DNA of 64,000 nucleotides, from assembly GCA_037389465.1 (NCBI GenBank), contig JAZARR010000082.1, forward strand, positions 1,538,501 to 1,602,500, written 5' to 3'. Each line of letters starts with the position of its first letter. Within the stretch, counting starts at the first letter, position 1. Source of the stretch: Baylisascaris procyonis (lineage: Eukaryota > Nematoda > Chromadorea > Rhabditida > Ascarididae). The translations under genes and the position numbers were made by a program. Positions 35,081 through 49,341 of the stretch are shown in pieces. Below the pieces are notes generated by a model, which was not told where the DNA came from, did no database searches, and worked only from the letters and a program-made list of their open reading frames with translations.

Positions 35081-38000
35081 ATAGAAAGATCTCTCCACTA
35101 GAAATTTGCATCTCAGCGTTTATAGTAAAGCGTGAATTTCGTGTTTATTCTTAATGCTTAGAACAAATTTTGTGAAGGTTGTGAAAATACGAAAAAACAA
35201 AAAGATCGATTTACGAGAAGAAGCATTGTGCCAGAAAAATATCTAGCAATATTCTTATAAAACTGATTTATAAAATAGTGCATTCTACTAAAAGATAATG
35301 AAACACTGAGGATGTCGTAATCGTCATGAAATACTTTTTGAACTTGTTGACACTTTTCCACTTTAATAACCTGTTGATGTTCTCATAAGTGAACATATCA
35401 GTGAATGTGGCAAATGCAGCTAAAATTATAGAGTTCAATGAAAAATTCTCGAATTTGGAAATGACCACCCGCGTTGCCAATTTTTATTGTCTCTAGCAAT
35501 GAAAAATCATATATATGCAGCATTAATCTTTCGTAGTATGTTCTACTACAATGATTTAGTATGGGAACACCATGTACTATCTCAAACGGTACTCTCTTCT
35601 ATTCCACCTCTTTAATTTTCAGTGAATTGACAATAACTGCACAGCTGATAAAAATTAGAAAACACACAAGTGTTTGTAGACTATGCTTGTATTCTTCTGG
35701 AAATTTGTGTTCTAGACATTCATAAAATGAACAAAATTCGTTGTATTATGATGAATTTTTAAGCATTTTCATTTTATCATATTGAACCATAAATGTGGGG
35801 AATGTTTAATTAGTATAAATAGATCTAGAAAAATTTCAATGCTCGAATAATATTCTACTGGTAAGTGTTTTAATTAGCAGCAGTCTCTACGTGGAGACAT
35901 TGTTGGTGGATAATACGAGAAAATGAGCATATCGCATCAAAAGAAGTTAGACTTGTTAATCTTGGCGAGTCGACTAAAGCATAATGAAATATATGATTTG
36001 TCGACAGCAAATGCGCAATTTTCAGGCTAATTCCTCGATATAACTCTAGAATATAAGTGTAAAAAAACTGCACAATTTTGGTTAAAGCTAGAAATGTTGC
36101 AAAAGTGAAATTAATATAAAAAGACAGTGTGTTGAGATGCTTTAAACTAGAGAATTTGATTTAAAAATCCAGACTGATGAGTTAAATGCTTTTAGCTTGA
36201 ATAAAAAGTATTGAAAATATTAAAATAATTACAATTTTGCATCTTATTCAAGGGAAAGATCCTGGCATGGACTCAATTGCACAAATTTTGACGTCTCAAG
36301 CCGATACACATCGTGTTCTTATGAAAGCACTTAGAAGCTAGGAAAACCGATGAAAAGTAACATTTTCAATCTCCTCTTTTATAATTATCAAAACAGTAGC
36401 ATTTCGTTATGATTTGAGCAATCGATGTAAGAGATGATCTAGAACAAAACAAAGTGAGGTCAAAACCTCCCAAAATGTTTCGTAAAACCAACGCACCTGA
36501 ATAAAAAATTGATACCTTAGTCTCTTTCAAAGCTATCCTCTGCCTTACTGATTCACCTACCGGAATGCTTTTTTAATAACCGCAGGTGCTTTCAGAAATC
36601 ATTTTCCTTTTTCTTCTTCTTAGCTATTGCGACGCCTCTTGAATCTTTTCTATCGTTCCGAACCAGTCCATTCTGAACTTGAGCTTTATTTAGAGAATAA
36701 ACAATTTCACTGGCCGGGGGGAGGATTTGAATCAGGCGATTGAAGGGAGGTGAAAAAGAACAAACTAGATCATAGCTGTCAAAAATAGACAAATAGGAGT
36801 GATAAATGAACTAAAACGTTGTCGTAATGCAGTATTGAAGATTCGTTAGGCAGCGATGCAGGTGTCTAGTCGAATAGAATAAAATTCTTTATGAAATATG
36901 TTCCTAATATCAAAAAATGAGCGAACAAACAATCTCAACCAATTTCGCATTATTGTGAATCGGCGACTTTTTTCTAATCCTTGTAATATTTTAAATTTCC
37001 TTGGTAACGATTGTTGTTCAGTTTCCTCGTCATACCAGTAAAACTACTTTTCATCGTCCATTGCAGCTATACTTGAGATAAAATTTCAGCTTTTCATAAC
37101 GTTCCTGGACCTTATTGCAAATCTGAACATATTTGCTTCTAGTTCATTAGCATACAAGGCACAAATTTTATTGCGATGCGCACACTCCAAGTTCTTAAGT
37201 AAAAATTTCACTGATAAGTCGCTTACTCTACTGCTGCATAAACATCGTGGATTGCTTGATGATGGTCTTCGTAATTTCGTTGGCTCAATTGGGCAACATT
37301 TCCTACAATGATGTCATCTGAAAGTTTCACAGAACGTTCGTCATTTCCAAAAGATTTTCTGCTCCTTTGGAATGCTTTTCAAATGCTCCTTATTTGTTTG
37401 ACTTCGACTTGCAGACACCATACCAAAACCTTGTTTGTATCTCTGCAGCCATTTACCTACATTTGAAACAGATTTCACACGCACCCTTCGTTCTCTCAAG
37501 TCATCAGTCTTCGCTATTGTGAAACACCGCGAACGAAGCCTCATGACTGACTATACGTATTGCAGAGCAGTGCAGGCTTCCAGCGTAACATCATGCGCTA
37601 GAGTACCTAAAAGGATACGCCGGAGGTCGCATACCGCAATGTGATTTCTAAAATTTCACTATGCTTTATAATTTTCCGTAAGTCTTAGGTAGCACATTGT
37701 ATGCATGTACAGTGCTCATGCATGTGCAAAACATCAATTTGGATCGGTATGTCATGGCATATAGTTGCTGAAATTGCACAATGTACCGCTATTTTAAAAG
37801 ATTTTTTGGAGTAATCGGTTGGAGGTGATTAGAGCTAATTTAGCTCAGAAGAGTGCAAAAAGAAATGAATTCAACTGATTGATTCAAAGGATCAGAGAGT
37901 GCAAAAAAGGATTCAAAGGACAGAGAGAGCAGCTGATTCGAAGCAATGACTGTTACAGTGATTTGGTGAACAGACTGCAACAGAAAATGTGTTGATCTGC

Positions 38001-41000
38001 TTTTTAACGTTGGAAGTTTAAGTGAAGGATTCTGCAAACGGTGTATGATAAGTAACACTTTTACATCAAAGACCAAATCTATAGATTCTCTATAGAGAAA
38101 TTTTAAAGTAATATTTATGGGACTCCACCATTCAGATCATTTCTTACTCGTCTTCATTAAGATCGAATGCAAAAACCTCCAAGTAACAAACCCATTGCTT
38201 GCCAAGTTTAAGGCCGCATTATCGTGGGTTCTATCGAGTTCAATCCTTTTTTGGAGGCAATTTTTGTCAGGCTATAGTTCGTTAACAGAACACCTGATTA
38301 CTAGGTAGAGGGCGTGGTTTCGAAAACTCAGTTCGCTTCTAAAGTGCTGACTCTCAATCAAAGAAGGCGTTCTTCCTAATGGAGACAGGTGAGACAAGAC
38401 TTCCGTTTCGCTAACGGATTTGTGCAAATGCTCGTAGCCCTTATTTTTTCTTTTTATCTCGACAAAAATGACGCGACAAGCTTTAAAGCTTCGAATCACA
38501 AAAAAAGAGTGCATATCGGAGGAAAAATTTCCGATGAAGAAGTTGGTATACAAAAAACATTAAGCGACACAAAATGCTGAGCTATTAAGTTTGTTAGCGC
38601 ATACAGGGAACTTCGTCGACGCATTTAAGGCAAGCAATTAACGAAACTGGAAGTCGAGGAACAAGCTGCAAATTTTCAAAGTAAGCACTGGAATTTTTTG
38701 ATAAACATTGCCCGCTTATCTCTTTCGACTATTTTTACTCTTTTTTTTTTTTTTGAAGAAACAGTCCTTTTTCACTTCACCTAGCAATGCCTCTAAATTC
38801 GTTTTTTTTACGGAATAACTTTCACAAAGAACTAAACTGAACGAATGAAAATGCAGATTGAATTTCAAAGGTTGGAAAAATTCCACCGCATATTCAGGCG
38901 GTTTTAAAAGGTTCTTTACTACAGAATAAAGTCGACCACTCAAGCTGGGAGACCACCTAAGTCGCACAAAAAAAAAGTGAAACAAGGAGCATGTCCGAAT
39001 TTTCCAAGAGAAGCATTTATCAACAAAATGCAAATGTTGGAAATGGCACTAACAAGAAATCTGAAGTGATTGAGCATTGTGGCATATTGTGGCACTAACC
39101 GTATGATGTTTCATTGACAACACTCCATTTACTTACCAAATAATATTTTAATTCGCATCGAATTCATATAAGAATTCATATAATGAATATCTCTTCAAAT
39201 TTTCGCTAGAAAAGTCGCCATAACACTGTAGTGATTTCAGCAAATACTGTTTCCAAAAAAGATGAAAAACTGAAAATTATTCGCATAACAAACTAAAACT
39301 TTCTATGCTCGATATACTCGAAATCATGACCGCTTTTGAATGGTTTTTTTGAGTAAGAAAGAACCGAATAATTCAAATTTTCAGCTAATTATTTGAAAAA
39401 TTCTGTATTGTGTTTGCAAAATACAAAAAGTGCAAGCAGCTGAATCACTTAAAGCAATAAGCAAATGAGTGAAAAATTGCAACTATTATTTCCTTTGTTT
39501 TCACGAATTCGGCGTGTAATTAAGCTTGCATTCAAAATACCTCTTAGACACAGATGTGGTGATGACGTCATCATCGGTGGAAACATTGAACGACGCATGT
39601 AATTCCGTTCAGTTCAACAGCTAACATCGAACCACTCCTGACTAATATTTAAGAATTTATTCATTAATAAAAGTAAGCATTTGCAAATCATAAACGATAC
39701 AGTCGCTCTCGGTGCGGCAACCAGATCGAAAAGATTCGGCTTTATAGCAAATTCCATTGAAATGCGAGCGTCAGATCTTGTCACCTTGTTATTTTCAACC
39801 ACCCTTCTGATTCTAGGTGAAGATGACGCGATGATTGGAAGAACAACTAGCATTAACCATATGCGAATCGATGATATTCATTGAGATGAGAACAGCAAAC
39901 ACCAATTCGCTGTTAAGCATTCGCAGAAGCTTTGCACTGAGAAAAACGTCACTGCAAGCAAGATTCTAGAGTTTGGATAACTAAGTGGTCGGCTATCTGC
40001 ATATATTAGCACAAAGCAGATGCAATACCTCGATGGTGCTATCGCAAACACAATGTCGCGTTGTGCGTTGCAATGGGTAATGCAGTAATTAGGAAAGCAT
40101 TAGAGCTCTCATTGCATCGCTTCGTTCGCTCTAACGAATGATATGAACGAGTGTGATCGAGTTATGTTAGCTGCGTCTTGATTAAGACTATTGAGCACTT
40201 TCTTAGGTTACTTTTCAACTCAGTTAGATGTGGTGATAGGTTAGCGTTGAAGTGCTCTTCATAATTAACAGAGAAACGTTGCAATACTTCACTGCCATCA
40301 CTGCGCCGCATTGCCATACATTTGTTGTGATATTCATTGATCATCGATCGCATTTATGCAAGAATTTTTATAGCGATTATCAAAATATATCGCATACTAG
40401 ATCTAAATGATTTAATCATTTATCATAATAGTACTTCTTCTATGATAGAATTATTCTTCAATTGCGTTATTACTGCAGTAATGAAGAAAACAGCGCAAGA
40501 AACAAATGTGAAATATAGTATAGTATAGAAATAAATCGATATTTTTAGAAAATGATAGCGAAGCATGTTGACTTTCATAGCCACTATACGTTCAACAACA
40601 CAATAAAGGCACTTGAAACATTTCTGCTTTTACGTTCATTAAATTAGCCGACAATTGAATGAGTGCATTCGGGCGTGAAACCACTCTAGCATTGGAAGCA
40701 ATATGTAACATTGTTGATAGAGTTCTATTCGCGATAACACTCTCAAATTTCCAAAAGAATTTTATTGAAATTGGCGGAATTTGTTTGATAACTCTGAAGA
40801 ATAATATAGTAGAAGATGAAGTACGATGAACTACATTTATGAAGAGATAGCCTACCGAAATTTTCGTGGAACTGTATAAAGCATGAGACTTAGTAAAGTA
40901 TTATGATGATCTCGAAGAGCGATTCCGGACACGTGCGAAAATATCGGAAGAAAGGTCCATTGAAAAAAAAGAACTCCTAAAACATGCTTATTTTTTACCT

Positions 41001-41042
41001 GAAGGTCCCTTGCCTCAATGCCAGTTTTTCTCATGTGCTCTG

Positions 41043-41043
<1 letters not shown>

Positions 41044-41111
<68 letters not shown>
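41044..41111. repeat. (TA)n microsatellite
   Basis: About 34 uninterrupted TA units; the longest simple repeat in the window. Long Tyr-Ile frames across it are artefacts. Confidence 0.95.
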
Positions 41112-41112
<1 letters not shown>

Positions 41113-44100
41113 CACGTGGGTGCTGCATCAGTACGTGTTCCGCGCACACTAATGACCTTCATGAAGTTCTTCTCCAATCTTTCTACCTATTTACAAACTG
41201 TTTTCTCTATTCACGTGGGTGTTGCTAGAACTCTGTTAAAACACCGCAGAATTTCGAAAAAAGCTCTCAAGCAGCAACAAATGCAGAATACTAAAAGTAT
41301 TATACAGAATTTTTTTGAATGTGTATTCGATGCGAAGTCAAAAGTATATGATTGGTTACAACTCTCCACATAAAAAATTGCAGCAATCTTTCTGCAGATA
41401 TACTAATATGCCTTGATGCCGCAAAATTTTTTTCTTTACTCAAAGACCTTTTTTGAAGACGGACATAGATGCCACTGGATCTATATGCGTCTCTGGAGAC
41501 CGATTGTTCAATGCTAAGTTTTGTAAAAATTAATTTGCATACTAAAATAGATTTTTTTCGAGCGTCAAATCGATCACTTACAATCAGTTGAGAGCTCGTC
41601 GTCTTGAATGCTTCTAAGGAACTTTGATCAAGAAATGCATCAATATAAGATACTGCTGCAATGCTCTTTTTCTTTTCAAAATTTTTGCGTTGCTCTTTTT
41701 GCTTTTGTCTTTGACGAAAAATTTCAGTGAGGAAGTAAAATGATCAACCAAATAGGCTTGTAAATGAATGTAGGGTAAGAAGAATTAAACAGGATATGTG
41801 AACGTGTTATCCTAACACATTCCTGTGTTATCTGTTACATTATTGGGTGATGTTCATTGTAGATACGAGGAAGTCTGAGACAGTGACAAAATATTGTCAG
41901 GAACTGCTCAAGTAGGAATGCTGAATGATGCAATTTCAATTATAAATACGATCCCCTCGTGATGAAACTTGTGCTTGTCTCTTCTTTTCTATTGTTCGAT
42001 AGAAAATAAAGAACATTTTTAAAAGCATCATGAAGTGACATATGGAGAGGGGTCTGACAACATCTGCATACGGAAAGCTTCATGATTTGACATTTGGCAT
42101 TTGTGGAACATTTCATAACTTCATTGTTATAGCGATGAATTTGATTATCACCTAATGAGAACATTCCTAGCAAAATTCATTATTAAGCATCGTTGTGAAA
42201 TTCAGATTGATCATTGTTATGTTCGAAAACCATTTAAATAGCGTATATATTACTCAAATAAGGTTTATTCATAGATGGATCAATGTTTTGCGATTTAATG
42301 CGAGCACGAAACTGCCCACATGAAAGCTAATTAGGTGAAATGCCAGTCAACAAGTGCTATATGAGCTATGAAGCTCTATTATGTGAAGGCAGAAATTGCA
42401 TTGGAGGGGGAGTAATTGAACGAGTGAAGATATTCGTATGCTTCTGATGCCTTTATTTAAGAAAATAAGGCAGATAATTTTAGTTTAATAAATAAGATAG
42501 CCCCGTTATCAAAAGCAAACTGAAAAAAATGGAACTGGAAAAATTCAATCGTGTTAGTATATAGTGGGAAGAAAAATAAGTTAAGTATGTTAGGAAGTCA
42601 CAAAAACAATGTTTCTTATGGACTGAGGATCTTCCAATAAGTTGGAGAGAAATTTGAGCACGAAATTTTTGACACAGGGAAGAAAAATCGAGAAATTACT
42701 CAAATAGGAGTGAAGATATTCAGAGTTTGTTTTGAAATGTTTTTGCACAGAGAACTTTGAAGCAGTTTTTTTCACCAAGTCTGAAAAATGAAACAGCAAA
42801 AAAAGTTAAGAGAGCAATTTGAAAGCAATAAAAGTTTTGGAAGTTGTTCTGGAACTTTCAACTTGAGAAATTTGAGTGAAATTTCCACCGTCTGGAGAGG
42901 TGAGAAATTAGAAAAGGAGTCGAAATGACTGTTATACAGAAATAGTGCGTTGATTTAGAAATCACATTCATTCATATCACATCATATTGCATCATTTTTA
43001 TCCAACAAATTCAATAATTTTCTATTTTTAATTGATCCTCCAATAATCATGATTTTTAATCCTCTCGATGGCAAATATCAATACAAATCAGACGATTCAT
43101 CCAATTGAAAATAAATTTAGTTTTCCACTGTTAACGGTACAATCGCATCTGCTCGATTGTTAATTCTATCACATCTCTCTTATAATGACCAATTCTAATA
43201 ACAACAATGAAAATAGATGAGAATTACCTAAAAATGAACACCACAAAACACAATTGTGACGATAACTCATCATATATGCTAAGAAGATTACTCACTTCCT
43301 AGAAATAATATCAAACATTCAGCAGCAAACTTGCTGCAGCGATTAATATATGTTGAAAAAAAGCGATAATTTTCGAGAATCGGCAACTCGCCAAGTATCA
43401 TTTATTCCCTTTTCAACAATGTCATGAAGCATGGAAACAATCGATGTTGACGGCAAGCAGAGGACTCAATCGTGTGTTGTGTGAATTGTGACATCAACGA
43501 ACATTTTGAAAATCATTTATGGGTTTTAATTAAAAGTAAACATCACATCACGCCCATTTTTGATTAGAACACGATTAAAAGTCACTTCGACGAGAAAGTT
43601 CACTTATCGGTTCGGCATTATAATTCAGACATGCTAATTGTGAAACCAATAGACATCAATATGAATTTGTCGGTGAATTTCATAGGAAATCAACCGAGCT
43701 TCTTCATTATCAAAGAAATATTCCACATGAGCAGCTAATCAATCCTTTACTATGATAAAAAATCTGCTCGCGTAGATGGAAATTTACCTCTCCTCTTTCT
43801 AGTCTCCCACAAAAGATGCACTCGTTTTCACCGTTTTATATTTGTGAGGGAAATCCGCGAAACATTTGAAACTGTTTAAATTCGTGGCTTCTATATATCA
43901 TCGACTATACGCACTATCATAACTCTGCTATTCTTTACACATTATACCATATAGTTACATCACCGATTATATTATAATATTAACCTGGATGTTTAGAGTG
44001 GTCAAATTGATGAGTGCAACAAGATACAGCAGCACTACCAAAGATCAATAGAACGATTGTTAATAAGATGAAAAAAGAGATTTATTCGTTAGCAAACATT

Positions 44101-44420
44101 TGCTCATTGTTTAGCATGCACGACACTTGCAATGATGTCTATTTGTTTAAATATTAGCCGTCCTATTTGCAGTGGCAATTAGTGGTCATTATGCTCGAAT
44201 AAGTTGAAGGTAAACGGCACACAATTTTGTGATTTTATACTTATCATTGAATCAAAGCTTGCAGTAACATGTAAAAATGTGGTTGATATTCTCTTATTTT
44301 GAAGCTCAAATTCGGAGGCATTAAAATTTTGCAATTTTTGCATCAGTAGAAATAAACCTCGCAAGTTTTCCTTGAATTTTACAGTTGTCACAATTACAAG
44401 GCATACAATCAATCTTCGAA

Positions 44421-47400
44421 TCAAATGGCTCCTCTTGCTGTAACAGTTGTAGGCGGAATGTTTGGCGCTAATATACATCCTCTAATCTTGAGCAATTGAT
44501 CGAATTGTTCCATAAAGGAACTCATTTCCTCGCGCTTCACGGCTTTCTTATTTTCGCTTAAACCAATTATACATCGATGCATATAAACGTATTGCACGTC
44601 GGTTTGTACGGAGCCAGGACGTTGTCGACGTAACTCCTTCACCACATCAACCATTGAAAGCTTCTCGCCGGCCATAAACGCTTGCATTGCCATTTCCAGT
44701 CCAACAACTGTGCCCGTACGGCCGATACCTGAAGTTCAGCATTACCTCAAATGCATTTCATGTGAGGGCCAATTTCATGCTGTATTTGAGTTTGAATTTG
44801 CTTTAGTTTAATGATACGAGCGAATACCTTGGAGACTCCCTACCGAAAATCGATCAGAATGACAAGCCAAACACAGCACAACAGGAAGGTAATGCTTTAC
44901 GGCAAAATGTTTCAGTATTTAAAGCCAAAGAAGAGAAAACTGTTATGTGCACAGTGCTGACCTTTATCCTCGTTTCCTGAAGGTATGTTGTGGTCATGCA
45001 CGACGTAGCTTAAGAGGAGAATAAAAAATATTTGGAACAGAAACGCAATTCCTCACCAGAACACTGCTTTCAAAATGTTGCAAATTTCAACTAGCGAATT
45101 TTCATCTTCCAGAATGCAATCCTCCAAGTTATTACTTTCGTTCTATAATTTTTGCTGCTGGACAATCTGAATTATAAACTTTAGAGAGTTTCTTACCAGC
45201 CGAACAATGGACAATGATGTGGGTGTAGTGTTTGAGTCGTGCGAGGAGCCTGAAGCAAGCCAGATAATTTTCGGGCACACCACGATCAGGCCAATTATTC
45301 CAGAACATGTGCTCAACAGATAAAGGAGGCTCCGAATCGCTGCTCACTTCCAGCTGGCTTACTGTTAGCATCTTTTCCGCTTGCACGATTTTCAAGTTCT
45401 TTACAGTGATTGCACCGTAAGTTTGCTGAAAAGGTGACATAGATCTTGAGACAAATATTGACCGAATACTACGAAATTTTTCTAAAGAATGTCGGAATCC
45501 CTGAAAATTTATTTATGCAATATATGATGAGGAAGAAATGTGCGATGTTTAAGAAAAAAAAGGAAAAGTATGATAAGCTAAGTTTCTCAAAGATTATTTC
45601 TAAGAAGACAATGCTGAGAATTTGCATGCGGTCTATTTATCTCTATGAAGACTACTTTTGCGGGGTCATTATGTCACTAAGATGGAAATGAATGTGGCTA
45701 AAAAACATTGTTTAAGGAATATAAGTGGCAATGTTAGCAAAAACTCTGTTGAAATTTTTCGGCCCGAGATTTTGCTTTAAAAGCTTGAACAGTCGTCTTC
45801 AACCTTTACAATGTGACCCTCTGGGCTCTTAATTATACTCAAAGCGAATGTTAATGCTTGTTATATAGCAGCACATTGGCTATGAAACAAAAATTTGAAT
45901 GCATTCGATATCATATAATCTGTAACACAGTAGATGGACCTTCTACTTTTTGCAATCGGCGAAGTGAACAGGTTCTCTCTTTAAGGTGCTAAGGTTTTAA
46001 GGTGTAAATGAGTGAATCTTTTGAAAGGGTGTACCGTTTCGTCGACATTTGCAGGCCAATATTGTTCGCATTTCTTTTTACCACATTCCATAATATTGCA
46101 TAGCATAACGATGGCTTTTGATTTTTCTTGCCATACCATCCTCCAAAAGTCAATTAGCGTGTTTGTCTTCGGTGCCTAAATCTTGCGCCTATATCGCTCA
46201 TTTACATAAATTCATCGAGCTGCTTGTTCGTTGCCAATATCGTCTACACAAATGTGATGTAACATATTCCTCTAGCTGCATGAATCCACATTCCTTTCCA
46301 ACTATTAGAATTCAAAAAACCATACAATTTTATGCTAATGCTAATGCGAAAAGAAAAGTGTCACAGATTTAGCCAATCTCACGTAAGTCATCCTCAAACA
46401 GAGAATAGATCGGAATTTAGAAGGCATTTTTTCTCCAGTATGATTTCTCCGATTAATTTCTTGAACAATATCAGAAAGAATGAAGATCATATATAACCCA
46501 CTGTCACAGATTTATTTTGTTCTAGTCATGAAATACCGATCAGTGTTGCGATAACTGGCTAGTGAATGGAGCAAAAAATTTTTACTATGGTTCGCTGAGA
46601 TTCTTTTCGAGTCTTTCTGCTTCCACCATCTTTATATAAGAAACGATTAAGTAATTCAGTGAAATTACGCCGAAATGCTGCATTTGGCACTAATATGGTT
46701 ATATTCTGAATCCATGCATTTTCAACAATAAAAGTTCAAATGGGTCTGAAGTGGAGCATACGGCGCGCATACTTATAAAAGAATTGAAGCAATAACGCAA
46801 TGGAGAGAAAGGTCTCCAAAAACGAAAATAATTTCAAGACGCATAGATAAGGATGATGCATTTAGGCCTCCTTGCAGTACATAGTGCTATATGGTTTTTA
46901 TGAGGCGCTAAAGGGTGGTGGGACTGGGAAAAAATGCGTTTTTTTGGCTGATATCTCGTAGCACGGAAAGTCATTTGAGTATGTCAGGTGGCGTCTAGAA
47001 GAACGACTGTCAGTATTATCGAAAAAATGAAAGATATAATTTTGAAATTCTCTTTGAACAGCATTATATTGATGACTGTTTATGATCAATGTTGAGTTGA
47101 CTTTTCAAGAAAGGAAGAGATGATGTATTGTAAAAGAAGAAAAATAGTCTGGAAAGATGCTGAGGTGAACAAGGTGCAGGCAGAAGAGACTAAAGAAATA
47201 ACAAAATGGTCAACGAGAAAGCTGAAATTCATAAAATCCCAGCGATAAGCCATTTCACCCAAATTAACATTAAGACATCTCTGCCGCTATATAATACTAA
47301 TTTAATGCAATATGAACAACTGCGCAGTCTGTTTAAAGTGTGCTGTCTTTGTAATTTCTATGCAATCAAGCAACATGCACCTCGTTAAACCTCACAAAAT

Positions 47401-48685
47401 GACATTACGGATGGATGAATTGACATGATTGTTAAAATCAGCCAATCGTGATAGCGCTTCGCAACAGAAAATCGCAACAACACCTCACAAAAGCTCCGAA
47501 TTCTCTGTATGCCAATCATTGCAGGAGGAGAATTCGTTTTGCTTGCTCATATTTTCTCTGCAGGGAAAAACTCACCACTACCATCCCCCCTGCGCCACTT
47601 CCCTCCTCTGCTATCCCTCTGCTCTCTACGTCCCCTCTTTTCCTTGCCCTTCCATTTTCTGGCACACATGACTTCAACAACACACAACTTATCATAGTCA
47701 GAGAGAGCCATGATTGCGTCTGCTTCTTACCTGCGTACATATGAATTTGTGTTTCGACTCCCTGATATCGACCCAATTCGCATGGATGTAATCGTTATCG
47801 GATCCTGGCGGATATGTCAATACAACACGAGTGTCATCCGTGCAATAGACATCTAAAAGTTTTCGTTATGACATTGCCCACCTGAGAAGTTAGGGGGAGA
47901 AAACAGACAGACGTTCGACGGATTGGAGGATAGGTAAATTCAGTTCATTTTCGAACGTTTCTCTACCGCTGGAAAGAAAATACGGCTCCAAGGACAGTAC
48001 GACGCCAACGCCACCTGTTGTATGCACCTCTTGTCAAGCATCAAGTTGTTTGAACCTGCTGCGCTTCCGATCTTATAGATGCATTACAATGAGGAATAGT
48101 TGGGTTGCAATGTATAGTCGATTTCACTGTCAGACGCTGTCTTCGCTTCGATGTTAATAAACTAATAGTGATAAACCTCGCTTGCCTTGCTAAAGTTTTG
48201 ATCTATAATTTTCATTTCATGTCGCTCATACTTATATATATATAAACGTTTGTCCAATAATAAACTAGCAAATTTCGTGTTAAGCACAACATCAATGCGT
48301 GAACATTTCTTATATTAGTTGGAAGATCAGCTTTATTCGGGCAGTAATAAGCAATCTCGTAGTTTCTGATTTTAATTGAGTTCTCGTTCTGTAATTGTCT
48401 AGAAAGGCAATTTCTAATTATGCATTTGACCTATCGATGAGCGTTTGCAAAAAATGAGAATGTCATGTATTAATTAAAAGACTAACTCCAAATTAATGTT
48501 CATCATGCTTTTTTCCGTTTTTGAATAAATTAATCAGTATGAAGACATCTTTTGTTGTATCGGTTCTTTTAGATTAAGTAACCTTTGTATCTATTTTTGT
48601 CAGTATTTTTATCGAATGCGGTCTTCTTCAATTGTGCAGGTGGAGGGGTCGATTTTTTAATTTCCATAAACTCCTGCACCAAACC
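44421..48685 (-). CDS. Receptor-less protein tyrosine phosphatase
   Basis: A classical PTP that removes phosphate from phosphotyrosine, likely cytosolic. Five exons join in phase: 48,685-48,583; 47,852-47,731; 46,175-46,035; 45,425-45,197; 44,728-44,421 (TGA). All introns are GT-AG with TTTCAG-, TTTTAG- or TTCAG-type acceptors. Together they code about 300 residues, nearly a whole PTP domain. Diagnostic motifs in order are KNRYK, DYIHANWV, DFWRMVWQE, YWPAN, the WPD loop (NNWPDRGVP), the P-loop HCSAGIGRTG split over the last intron, and the Q-loop QTDVQYVYM. Catalytic Asp, Cys, Arg and Gln are all present, so the enzyme should be active. WPDRGVP and the short layout resemble the large worm-expanded, often sperm-enriched PTP group. 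That link is from family knowledge, not proved here. The N-terminus is discussed at 50,168. Confidence 0.92.
47435..47670 (+). other. Pyrimidine-rich tract inside a PTP intron
   Basis: The intron between 46,176 and 47,730 holds a C/T-rich block (for example CCATCCCCCCTGCG and CTCCTCTGCTATCCCTCTG). It opens three overlapping frames on the plus strand and one on the minus. The composition, not coding, explains them. Confidence 0.5.
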
Positions 48686-49253
48686 CTGAAATTGCGTTTC
48701 GTTTTGAGAGTCTTCTTATCATTCGCAACTTGTAATTAACAGTATGTGTTTTCGAGAGGAGAATGTGCGATGAAATAAATTAGCAACGATCATCTATTAT
48801 TGTTCATAATATGTTCGTAGAAAAAAATGTCGAATATGACATTTACATTATTAAAAGTGACAAACATATCAAAAAATGCTTTTGCTCCTAATTTTGATTT
48901 GTTTGTTATTCAACGGAATTAGGTTTAAAAATTCATTCAGCTTATTTTAATGTCATGTGTTGATGTTTTCTCAACATTTATTAGGCTTATTTGAATCGTT
49001 CCAGCCAGCTATCCAATAGAATAATTTTTATTATTTTTTGATGGTCTTGGAGGATTTTGAAAGGTGAGTATCGGAGCCCGATTGCAGGTAGAAAAGAAAC
49101 CAGCTAAATTTTCATTAATTTTTTGAGGAATGAAATCAAATCTTTAGGCTGTGAGTTCTTCAACATCCACTGTTACTGTATACTGTTATGTATCGAGCTG
49201 ATATACTGCTATGCATCTTCAAAGGATCATGCAACGTGAATACACATTTCCAG

Positions 49254-49341
49254 TGGTGAAAACAAACAAATGAAAGATCCACCTGAACACCACACTTCGC
49301 AGATGCTAAACAAAATGCTCGCATCTGTTCAATCATCTCAG
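49254..49341 (+). CDS. Splice-supported exon on the plus strand
   Basis: Acceptor CACATTTCCAG and donor TCTCAG|gtgagt frame an 88-nt exon ending in phase 0. The product is polar (MKDPPEHHTSQMLNKMLAS, then VQSSQ). It lies inside the first intron of the PTP gene but on the other strand. It may be an upstream exon of the plus-strand gene at 52.3-53.7 kb. No family is recognised. Confidence 0.4.

Larger units (their letters stand above)
32302..44420. other. Long gene-poor stretch
   Basis: Twelve kilobases of AT-rich sequence without a gene I can support. It includes a dispersed repeat copy near 34.9-35.1 kb, a (TA)n tract at 41,044-41,111, and a pair of TTCACGTGGGTG words 100 bp apart. There are also coding-like but ambiguous segments at 38,272-38,553 (minus, SETEVLSHLSPLGRTPSLIE) and 39,614-39,884, where both strands are open. 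The frame at 37,341-37,544 (minus) is basic and might be a transposase relic, without a diagnostic motif. Confidence 0.35.

Noticed and set aside
36700..36740. B-box-like GATTCAAATCC on the minus strand
   Set aside because: No matching A box or cloverleaf can be drawn around it.
38716..39033. Minus frame considered as a mariner-type transposase relic
   Set aside because: No DDE/D context or terminal inverted repeats were found; poly-Lys end comes from a T tract.
40852..41373. Frames with long Tyr-Ile runs on both strands
   Set aside because: They are translations of the (TA)n tract.
47429..47776. Four overlapping frames in the PTP intron
   Set aside because: Explained by a pyrimidine-rich tract with few stop codons; no frame looks protein-like.
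48545..48575. KNRY-like reading just beyond the PTP exon near 48,560
   Set aside because: A stop precedes it in frame; the true KNRY motif lies at 48,583-48,600 with a proper donor.
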